From Lujinxingia litoralis (GTDB lineage: Bacteria; Myxococcota_A; Bradymonadia; Bradymonadales; Bradymonadaceae): a stretch of DNA of 64,000 bases. Every line of letters begins with the position of its first letter. Position 1 is the first letter of the stretch. The position numbers and the translations under genes are program-made. Positions 8,382 through 16,019 of the stretch are shown one piece after another. The notes beneath the pieces were generated by a model that saw only the letters and a list, made by a program, of their open reading frames with translations, did not search any database and was not told where the DNA came from. The stretch lies in assembly GCF_003260125.1 (NCBI RefSeq), contig NZ_QHKO01000002.1:434001-498000 (forward strand), given 5' to 3'.

Positions 8382-11300
8382 TCAGTCCGTCAGCTCATCT
8401 TCGACACTCATCGAGGCCGGAACCACGTCGCCGTCTTCCGGCGCTGCGTTCAGGTCTTGCAGACGCAAGCGACCCTCTTCAACCGCACAGTAGAGCGTCG
8501 GGACCACAAAGAGCGTCAAGAGCGCGATCGTCATGCCGCCCACGGCCGGCACCGCCATGGGAATCATGACATCGGCGCCGGTCCCATAGCTGGTGAGTAC
8601 CGGGAGCAACGCCAGAACCGTGGTGGCCGTGGTCATCAGGCAGGGACGAATGCGACGCAGCCCGGCCTCCACCACACGCTCGCGCACCTCGTCGACGGTG
8701 CCACTCTTACCCTCATCAAAACGCTGCTTGAGGTAGGTCGCCATGACCACACCGTCGTCGGCGGCGATACCAAAGAGCGCGATAAAGCCCACCCACACGG
8801 CCACACTCAGGTTCATGGGCTCGATCTGGAAGATCTCGCGCAGCGACGCCCCGAAGATCGACACGTCCAAAAACCAGCTCTGACCGTAGAGCCAGATCAG
8901 CATAAACCCGCCCCCAAAGGCCACGGCGATGCCGCTGAAGATGGTCAGCGCCGTCCACAGAGAACGAAACTGCAGGTAGATCAAGAGCGCGATGATCAAC
9001 AGAATCAGCGGCACCAGGATGCGGAGACGCGCCTCGGCACGCAACGAGTTCTCATAACTGCCGGCGAAGCTCAGACGCACGCCTTCGGCGAGCTCCAGCT
9101 CACCGGAGGCCTGCAAATCGTCGAGGCGAGCCCGCACGCTCTCAACCACACTGACCTCACTGGTACCTTCGGCGGCGTCGAACATGACATAGGCCACCAG
9201 CGCTGAGTTCTCACTGCGGATCATCTCCGGACCGCGCTCATAGCGAATGCTGGCAAGCTGCCCCAGCGGCACCTGTGCGCCGGAGGGCGTGGCGACCAGA
9301 ATCCGGGAGATGGTCTGCGGATCGTCCCTCAACTCACGAGGGTAGCGCACCCGCATCGCGAAGCGCTCTCGCCCCTCGACCGTCTGCCCCACGCTGGCCC
9401 CGCCGATGGCGGCCTCGACGACCTGCTGAAACGCCTCCATGGAAACGCCGTAGCGGGTGAGTTCGCGCCGTTCGGGCTCAATCACCAGGTAGGGTTTGCC
9501 CACCGGGCGGTCGGCGTTGACGGCGCCCTGGTTGACCAGGGGGTGCTCGCGCAGAATCTCCTGAATCTTGAGCGCCGCGTCGGCCAGATCTTCGAGTTCA
9601 TCGCCCTGAAGTCGCACCGCCATCGGCGCGCGAATGCCACTTTGCAACATCACCAGGCGAGTGCTGATCGGTTGGAGCAAGGGGGCCGTGGTCAACCCGG
9701 GCACGTGCCGGGCGACGTCCACAAGTTCGTCCCAGATATCTTCGGGACGCCGGATCTCATCGCGCCACTGCCGGAAGGGACGCCCATCGGGGTCTTCGAT
9801 CAGTTCTCCCTGCTCATCGCGCACAAACTCGCCCTGGCCGTCGACCTTAAAGCGCAGGCGCCGCCCCTGAGCATCGAGGCGATACTCGGGCTTGTACTCG
9901 ATGATCGTCTCGACCATCGCCACCGGCGCCGGGTCCAGCGCGCTCTCGGCACGTCCGAGCTTGCCCACCGAGTACTCCACCTCAGGCACCGTCTCAAAGA
10001 GCAGGTCCAGGCTCTGGAGCATGTCGCGAGCCTCGCCAAGTGAGCCATGCGGCATGGTCGAGGGCATGTAGAGAAAGGTGCCCTCATCGAGGTCGGGCAT
10101 GAACTCGCGCTCCAATCCGGGAAACGCGTGATGCATCCACTGACCGGGCGCGCTGCGCTGCGCCCCATCGGGCAGCCAGCCAAAGGTCGCGGCAAATCCC
10201 AACCAGATCGTCAGCCCCAGCACCACCACCATCGCCGGCAGCGCCAGGAAAAGGCCCTTATGCGCCAGGATCCAACGCAGCATCGTGGGGTAGGCCACCC
10301 GAAAGAGCATAAAGGAACCCAACACCCAGCCGACCACGGCCAGCACCACAATCAGGTTGGGAGCCATCCCCTTCCCGGCTCCCAGGGGCATCCAGGACGT
10401 GGCCAGAAGCCAGCTCACCACGACCACCACAGCCACCAGCCCCGCCCAACGCAGCGCACGGCGCGCCCAGCGGTGCTCCCGGGTATCTCGCCAGACCTTT
10501 TTGGCGTCGAGCATATCGTCGACGAGCCAGGCCAGCGCCGAGAGGAGCAGCGCCAGCCCCACGCCCACATGCGCCCAGATGGCCACGGCCAGCGCGCCGA
10601 CGGCGGCCGCCAGCCCGAGAATAAAGCGCGAGCGTAGCGAGCGCGCGCGCACGCCCAACACCCAGCTGGCCGCTGTCGGAATTACAAAGAGCGCGATGAT
10701 CAGGCTGGCCACCAACGCGTAGGTCTTGGTGAACGCCAGCGGCGTAAAGAGCTTGCCCTCCTGGCCGGTGAGCATGAATACCGGCAGGAAGCTCACCACG
10801 GTGGTCGTGATCGCGGTAAGAATGGCCGGCGCCACCTCCGAGGCCCCGCGTCCGATCACGCGCAGACGGTCCTCGCCTTCGGGAGCGTCATCGAGATGCT
10901 GAGCGATGTTCTCGGTCATCACGATGCCCATATCCACCATCGTACCGATGGCGATCGCGATGCCGGCCAGCGCCACCACGTTGGCATCTACGCCGGTGTA
11001 CTTCATGGCCACAAAGGTCATCAGCACTGCCAGCGGCAAGAGCGAGGAAACGAGCAACCCGGCACGCAGATGCAGCATCATCAACATGACCACCAGAACC
11101 GTGATCAGGATCTGCTGATAAAGCGCCAGGCTCAACGTTCCCAGAGTGCGTTCAATGAGCTCGGAGCGGTCGTAGAAAGGCACGATCGTGACCTGAGAGA
11201 CGGTGCCGTCTTCGAGCGTGCGTCGCGGAAGCGCGCGCTGCACCTCATCGATGGACGCTTTCACCTGGTCCACGACCTGCTTGGGGTTGGCGCCGTAGCG

Positions 11301-12245
11301 GGCGGTGACCACGCCGCCGACCGCCTCGACACCGCCGCGGGTCAGCGCCCCGCGGCGAATGCCGGGCCCGCTGGTCACCCGGGCGACCTCGCCGACGGTC
11401 ACCGTAACCGAGTCGCGGGTGACGACCGGCGCCGCTTCGATATCTTCGAGGTTCTCAACGTATCCCACGCCCCGGATAAGGTACTCCACGCCGTTGATCT
11501 CGGTGGTGCGCGCGCCGACCTCGGAGTTGGACTGGCGCACCGCGTTGGCCACCTGAGCCAGCGTGACGTCGTAGGCGCGAAGCCGGGCCGGATCGACCTC
11601 GACCTGATACTCCCGTACATGCCCGCCAATCGAGGCCACCTCAGCCACGCCGGGCGCGCTGGAGAGGGCGTAGCGCACGGTAAAGTCTTGAAGCGTGCGC
11701 AGCTCCTCTAAACTCCATCCGCCGGCCGGCTCTCCCTCGGGGGTGCGCCCCTCCAGCGTGTACCAGAAGACCTGGCCCAGGGCCGTGGCATCGGGCCCCA
11801 GCTGCGGCGCGACGCCCTCGGGGAGCAGCCCCCCGGGCAGGCTGGCCAATCGCTCGACCAGGCGCGCTCGCGTCCAGTAGTACTCGGCGTCCTCCTCAAA
11901 GATCACGTAAATGGAGGAGAACCCAAACATGCTGGAGCTGCGAATCGTCTCCACCCCGGGGACCCCCAGCAACGCGGTGGTGAGCGGGTAGGTGATCTGA
12001 TCTTCGATGTCTTGAGGGGAGCGGCCGGGCCACTCGGTGAACACAATCTGCTGGTTCTCACCCAGGTCCGGAATGGCATCGACCGGTACCGGATCGCCCT
12101 CCCCTTCCCAGCCCACATCGATCGGTGAGACAAAGACGCCCCAGACGATGACCGCCAGCGTGAGCAACACCACGATGAGGCGCTGACGAAGCGCACCCTC
12201 AATCAGGCGCGCTGTCCACGTCGAATTCGAGGACTCAATGGCCAT
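8382..12245 (-). CDS. cusA: CusA/CzcA-type RND heavy-metal efflux pump, enlarged
   Basis: The inner-membrane proton-driven pump of a tripartite metal exporter. Family motifs include PVDAIPDLGENQQIVFTEW, GVPGVETIRSSSMFGFSSIYVIF and, in TM4, the proton-relay aspartate in AIAIGTMVDMGIVMTEN. At 1287 aa it is about 240 residues longer than E. coli CusA (1047). The extra length includes several added hydrophobic segments between TM6 and the second porter half, plus a polar insertion around YRLDAQGRRLRFKVDGQGEF. At the place of the CusA TM10 relay glutamate the sequence reads GIAADDGVVM, an Asp for Glu. The ATG at 12245 overlaps the adaptor stop by 11 bases, so the two are translationally coupled. 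Cu/Ag is the likely substrate by family resemblance, not proven. Confidence 0.92.
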   Translation of the reverse strand: MAIESSNSTWTARLIEGALRQRLIVVLLTLAVIVWGVFVSPIDVGWEGEGDPVPVDAIPDLGENQQIVFTEWPGRSPQDIEDQITYPLTTALLGVPGVETIRSSSMFGFSSIYVIFEEDAEYYWTRARLVERLASLPGGLLPEGVAPQLGPDATALGQVFWYTLEGRTPEGEPAGGWSLEELRTLQDFTVRYALSSAPGVAEVASIGGHVREYQVEVDPARLRAYDVTLAQVANAVRQSNSEVGARTTEINGVEYLIRGVGYVENLEDIEAAPVVTRDSVTVTVGEVARVTSGPGIRRGALTRGGVEAVGGVVTARYGANPKQVVDQVKASIDEVQRALPRRTLEDGTVSQVTIVPFYDRSELIERTLGTLSLALYQQILITVLVVMLMMLHLRAGLLVSSLLPLAVLMTFVAMKYTGVDANVVALAGIAIAIGTMVDMGIVMTENIAQHLDDAPEGEDRLRVIGRGASEVAPAILTAITTTVVSFLPVFMLTGQEGKLFTPLAFTKTYALVASLIIALFVIPTAASWVLGVRARSLRSRFILGLAAAVGALAVAIWAHVGVGLALLLSALAWLVDDMLDAKKVWRDTREHRWARRALRWAGLVAVVVVVSWLLATSWMPLGAGKGMAPNLIVVLAVVGWVLGSFMLFRVAYPTMLRWILAHKGLFLALPAMVVVLGLTIWLGFAATFGWLPDGAQRSAPGQWMHHAFPGLEREFMPDLDEGTFLYMPSTMPHGSLGEARDMLQSLDLLFETVPEVEYSVGKLGRAESALDPAPVAMVETIIEYKPEYRLDAQGRRLRFKVDGQGEFVRDEQGELIEDPDGRPFRQWRDEIRRPEDIWDELVDVARHVPGLTTAPLLQPISTRLVMLQSGIRAPMAVRLQGDELEDLADAALKIQEILREHPLVNQGAVNADRPVGKPYLVIEPERRELTRYGVSMEAFQQVVEAAIGGASVGQTVEGRERFAMRVRYPRELRDDPQTISRILVATPSGAQVPLGQLASIRYERGPEMIRSENSALVAYVMFDAAEGTSEVSVVESVRARLDDLQASGELELAEGVRLSFAGSYENSLRAEARLRILVPLILLIIALLIYLQFRSLWTALTIFSGIAVAFGGGFMLIWLYGQSWFLDVSIFGASLREIFQIEPMNLSVAVWVGFIALFGIAADDGVVMATYLKQRFDEGKSGTVDEVRERVVEAGLRRIRPCLMTTATTVLALLPVLTSYGTGADVMIPMAVPAVGGMTIALLTLFVVPTLYCAVEEGRLRLQDLNAAPEDGDVVPASMSVEDELTD

Positions 12246-13989
12246 GATGCCCCTCGCTTTGCTCGTGGTTGTGGCCGTGATTCGCCTCTTTGGCTGACGC
12301 GCTATCGCCGCCCGTCTTCTCTACCAGGGACATCCCGCAGACCGGGCACTCGCCAGAGGCGTGCTGCGCGTAGTGCGTGGTGCCCATGTCGCAGAACCAC
12401 GCGCCCTCGGGCAGGCGTTCGGGGTCGATGGCCGGATCAAAGCGCGTGCCCTCGGGGACGACCTCCACCGGGGAGGTGGGCTCGTGATCATGATGATGCT
12501 CATGATCGTGCGTCGCATCTTCGGTCGGCGCGTCTTCATCGCCTGTCTTCTCCACCAGGAACATCCCGCAGACCGGGCACTCTCCGGAGCCGTGCTGCGC
12601 GTAGTGCGTGGTACCCATGTCGCAGAACCATACGCCTTCGGGCAGGCGTTCGGCGTCGACGGCCGGGTCAAAGCGAGTGCCCTCGGGGGCGACCTCCACC
12701 GGGGAGGTGTCGGTGAGTTCGCTCATCATCGACGGCCCGCCCTTGATCTGGAGCGAGGCGTCGATTCGGAAGGCCCCCCGGGCAGCGACGACGTCGCCGG
12801 CCTTGAGGCCGTCGCGGACGATCACGCGATCGCCCAGGCGCTCGCCAATCTCAATGCGTTCGGGCACATAGGCCGGCGGCTCCAGCGAGGTATCCCAGCG
12901 ATAGACCATCGAGCGCGAACCGGTCCAGAGCACGGCCTCACGCGGAATGGAGAGCAGGTGTTCATCACCGACGCGCCGCTCCAGCTCCGCGCTCAGGTAC
13001 ATGCCCGGACGAAGTCGTCCCTCGTCGTTGGGGAGGGCAACCCTGGCAAGCATCACGCGACGCTCCGGCTCGATCTCGGGCGCCAAAAAGTCGACACGGG
13101 CCTCCACGATGTGGTCGCCCAGCGCCGGAATCCGCACGTTGGCTGGCTGCCCCACACTGACCCGCGAGATGTCCTGCTCAAAGATCTCCAGCTGAGCCCA
13201 GACTGTGTCGAGCGCCGCCAATGACACCAGGGGCTCCCCCGTGGTCACGTAATCACCGACCGAGACCAGGCGCTCTCGTACGGTTCCACTGGCCGTAGCG
13301 AAGACATCGACCGTCTTGCGGGCACTGCCCTCACTCAAAACGGCGTCGATCTGGCGCGCCCCCATGCCGAGCAGGCGCAGTTCTTCGCGCACCGCGGCGA
13401 ACGAGGCCTGAGCGGCACGCTCACGCGGCACGCTGCCCGAGGCCTGAGCCGCCTCCAGATTGCGCCGCGCCTGCAAGAGCGTCTGCTGGGCGGTCAAGAG
13501 CTGTGGCGAGTAGATCCGGGCGATGCGCTGCCCGCGTTTGACCTCTTCGCCACGGGCGTTGACGTAGAGGCGCTCAATGCGGCCGCCGACCCAGGCGCTT
13601 AAGTCGACCTCGGATTTCTCACTGACCTCGATCTTCCCAAACACCTCGAAGGTATCGACCAGTGCCCCGGCCTCCACGTTGGCATTGGCGACCTGAGCCA
13701 GACGTCGGGAGCCCTCGGAGAGGCGTACCGAGGGGATGTCACTATCGCCGCCATCAGAGCCACTGGGCACCAGATCCATAAAGCAGATCGGGCAGGTTCC
13801 CGGTCCGTCCTGACGCACCTGGGGGTGCATCGGACAGACGTACTCCTGGGCCTCGTCCTGAGCGCCCTGCTCGCTAGCATGGGCGTGATCGCCATGCTCA
13901 CCCTCGGCGCTATCGCCGCGGCAAGCCCCGCCCCCAAGCAGCGCCAGGCAGCCCAGCGCCACCCCCCATCGTTTCATTCTGTCATCCAT
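12235..13989 (-). CDS. cusB: Periplasmic adaptor lipoprotein of metal efflux pump with three metal-binding modules
   Basis: A 584-aa HlyD/CusB-type membrane-fusion protein. A lipobox (LGGGAC) follows a short hydrophobic signal. A His-rich stretch and a heavy-metal-binding module (YVCPMHPQVRQDGPGTCPIC) come first, then the barrel-sandwich, coiled-coil hairpin and beta-barrel domains. The C-terminus carries two near-identical modules (WFCDMGTTHYAQH ... CPVCGM) separated and followed by His-rich tails (DHEHHHDHE; HGHNHEQSEGHHGH). Start ATG 13989 shares its A with the TGA of the upstream channel gene (TGATG) and has AGGT before it. Most CusB proteins carry one such module at most, so the capacity to bind metal here is exceptional. 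Confidence 0.92.
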   Translation of the reverse strand: MDDRMKRWGVALGCLALLGGGACRGDSAEGEHGDHAHASEQGAQDEAQEYVCPMHPQVRQDGPGTCPICFMDLVPSGSDGGDSDIPSVRLSEGSRRLAQVANANVEAGALVDTFEVFGKIEVSEKSEVDLSAWVGGRIERLYVNARGEEVKRGQRIARIYSPQLLTAQQTLLQARRNLEAAQASGSVPRERAAQASFAAVREELRLLGMGARQIDAVLSEGSARKTVDVFATASGTVRERLVSVGDYVTTGEPLVSLAALDTVWAQLEIFEQDISRVSVGQPANVRIPALGDHIVEARVDFLAPEIEPERRVMLARVALPNDEGRLRPGMYLSAELERRVGDEHLLSIPREAVLWTGSRSMVYRWDTSLEPPAYVPERIEIGERLGDRVIVRDGLKAGDVVAARGAFRIDASLQIKGGPSMMSELTDTSPVEVAPEGTRFDPAVDAERLPEGVWFCDMGTTHYAQHGSGECPVCGMFLVEKTGDEDAPTEDATHDHEHHHDHEPTSPVEVVPEGTRFDPAIDPERLPEGAWFCDMGTTHYAQHASGECPVCGMSLVEKTGGDSASAKEANHGHNHEQSEGHHGH

Positions 13990-15332
13990 CACTGACCTCG
14001 CATCGCGGGCGGATACGCCCACGGGCTGCGGACGGCAAAGAGCCCTCCGCTCAAATACTGAAGTTCGAGAAGTTGGGTGGCACGCTCCGCCTGGAGTCCA
14101 AGACGGCGAGTATGTAGCGTCCGCTCTTCGCGCACCGCGCCCAGATAGTCGGTCACGCTGCGCTCGCCAGTCTCCACGCCGATGAGCACCTGCTCGCTGA
14201 GCGCTTCGGCCAGCGGGACAAGCTCCGCCTCAAAGGCATCCAGGCGCGCGTCGGCCTGCTCCACCCGTGCCCGCGCCGACTCCATCCGGGAGAGGAGTTC
14301 ACGCAGGCGCTGCGCCTGAGACTCCCCGGCGGCTTGCGCCGCGGCCTGCCAGCGCCGGGCCTCTGCGGAGTAGCGTCCGCCCCAGACCGGCAGCGCGATC
14401 GAGAACCCCACCCGAATTGCGTCGTGGCGCGGAGCGTCGTGCGCAAACATCGGCGGCATATTGGCGTAGCCGAGCATCACCTGCGGGGGCGGACGCAGCT
14501 GGCGTTCGCTGAGTTCTTCCTGAGCCCGGGCCGCCGAGGCCTGCGCCTCGAAGATCGCCAGCGCCGGGGCCCCCTCTTCGATCATCGCGCGCAACTGCTC
14601 GCGCGAGGGAAGCTCCGGCGACCAGGTCAGGATCGACGCCACGTTTTCAAGCGAGATATCCTCGGGCGCCTGCCCCAGCAATTGGGCCAGTCGACCGCGA
14701 GATCCGGCGAGCAGGCCTTCTTGTTCGCGACGTTGGTCGACGAGGTTTTCTTCGGCCAGGCGCAGGCGGTAGAGATCGGAGTGCTCTCGCTCGGTGGTCG
14801 CCAGCGTGGTCTCGAGCACCTGGAGGACATCCGACACCAGCGCCTGCTCCTCCTCGAGCAGGCGGATCATCTCGGTGGTGCGGGCGATGTTCACCAGTTC
14901 CACGCGCAGATCGCGCAGGGCGCCGTGAGCCGCCGCCCGTTCCTCGGCGCGAGCGCCGCGTTCCCGGGCCAGCGCCGGGGCCGCCTGCGCCTTACGAGTA
15001 GCCGCCCAGGGCAGCGTTTGCATCAGCGTGACCATATGACTGGTGGTCATATGGCTGGCCCAGGGCGTACTGATCTCAGCCATGTACTCGACACGAGGCT
15101 CCGGCCAGCGCCCCTCTTCCACATCGGCGGAGATCGCAGCTTCATCAGCGCGCAGCCCGGCTGCGCGCACTTCAGGATGTAATTCGAGCGCGCGCTGGTC
15201 CAGCGCGGCCATGGAGAGCGAAGCTTCCTCAAGCTCCTGAGCGGCAAGCGGGAGAGACAGACATACTGTCAGCCCGAGCGCGCTCATCCATGATGCCGTC
15301 GCCAGCCAGGTGCGCCGAGAATCGGTTGCCAT
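13989..15332 (-). CDS. TolC-family outer membrane channel (CusC-like)
   Basis: A 447-aa outer-membrane efflux protein. A Sec signal peptide is seen (WLATASWMSALGLTVCLSLPLAAQ), followed by two long helical repeats rich in Ala, Glu and Arg typical of the TolC barrel-tunnel (OEP) fold; conserved patches are LEEASLSMAALDQRALELHPEV and MLGYANMPPMFA. ATG 15332 is chosen because GAGAGG lies 8 bases upstream and the signal peptide follows directly; the frame is open to 15398. It is the first of the three pump genes and overlaps the adaptor by one base. Confidence 0.88.
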   Translation of the reverse strand: MATDSRRTWLATASWMSALGLTVCLSLPLAAQELEEASLSMAALDQRALELHPEVRAAGLRADEAAISADVEEGRWPEPRVEYMAEISTPWASHMTTSHMVTLMQTLPWAATRKAQAAPALARERGARAEERAAAHGALRDLRVELVNIARTTEMIRLLEEEQALVSDVLQVLETTLATTEREHSDLYRLRLAEENLVDQRREQEGLLAGSRGRLAQLLGQAPEDISLENVASILTWSPELPSREQLRAMIEEGAPALAIFEAQASAARAQEELSERQLRPPPQVMLGYANMPPMFAHDAPRHDAIRVGFSIALPVWGGRYSAEARRWQAAAQAAGESQAQRLRELLSRMESARARVEQADARLDAFEAELVPLAEALSEQVLIGVETGERSVTDYLGAVREERTLHTRRLGLQAERATQLLELQYLSGGLFAVRSPWAYPPAMRGQ

Positions 15333-15497
15333 TGCAACACCTCTCGGGCCCAGACAGGGGCCCAATCCTCGCGATACCGGTCTGAGACGTGGGTGCACGT
15401 CTGACCCTGACTCAGCATCGCGCGTTCATTGGGAACACAGGACGAGTTGGACGGTGGGCGCTCTACAGAGCGCGCGCCTCATCAAAGGCGCGCGACA

Positions 15498-15953
15498 TCA
15501 GATGCGCAGCGTCTGCACTCGGAGGTAGGTCGGTTGGGGATGCTCCGGAAGGGAGCCGTGGGGAGGGGCGCGGTCCAGCCCCGCGCTCGCAAACACCGGC
15601 CCGGGGGAAACCCCAGCCGCAGCCAGGTGTCCGGGCTCGGGGAGTTCCAACACCAGCGGGGTGCCGGTGCGCTCCAGGCGCAGGTCGCCGGCCGCCATGG
15701 CCGCCGAGTTTTCAGCGGTCAGCGGTACATCCGGCGCCGAATCGACCGCATCACAACCGCAGCAGCAGCTCTGCTCCTCCTCGGGCTCATCACCGTGCGA
15801 GCAGTCACAGGAGGTCTCGGCGTGTTCGGCCTCGGAGCTGACAGGTTCGCTGGCCTCAGCCGGCGCACAGAGACAGGGCACACCCAGCGCGATCGTAAAG
15901 ATCGCGACCAGCAGCGGGCCGATCAGAGTCTCAATGCGCAGGTTCAAAGGCAT
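15498..15953 (-). CDS. Exported Cys/His-rich small protein heading the metal-efflux operon
   Basis: A 151-aa protein with a good ribosome site (GGAG, 7 bases before ATG). The N-terminus is a signal-like hydrophobic segment (IGPLLVAIFTIALGVPCLC). Then comes a Cys- and acid-rich patch with CDCSHGDEPEEEQSCCCGCD, that is seven cysteines within twenty residues, and a Pro-rich tail ending PTYLRVQTLRI. I do not recognise a named family. Position immediately upstream of the TolC-like, CusB and CusA genes on the same strand, and the metal-ligand composition, suggest a periplasmic metal-binding or sensing accessory; this is inference. A much longer open frame on the opposite strand covers it but has no coding signs. 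Confidence 0.72.
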   Translation of the reverse strand: MPLNLRIETLIGPLLVAIFTIALGVPCLCAPAEASEPVSSEAEHAETSCDCSHGDEPEEEQSCCCGCDAVDSAPDVPLTAENSAAMAAGDLRLERTGTPLVLELPEPGHLAAAGVSPGPVFASAGLDRAPPHGSLPEHPQPTYLRVQTLRI

Positions 15954-15970
15954 GCAAACGCTCCAGGGTT

Positions 15971-16004
15971 GGCGACGGAGGTGTCGCCGGATTCTGTTGC
16001 AACA
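15971..16004 (-). promoter_or_regulatory. Two inverted repeats upstream of the metal-efflux operon
   Basis: Upstream of the Cys/His-rich gene are GGCGAC-6-GTCGCC (15971-15988) and the 10-bp palindrome TGTTGCAACA (15995-16004). TGTTGCAA also occurs on the minus strand just before the TolC-like start (15333-15340). They could be operator sites for a metal regulator, but they do not match the MerR/CueR consensus and no regulator gene is adjacent. Confidence 0.3.
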
Positions 16005-16019
16005 CTAATGCCCTCGTTC

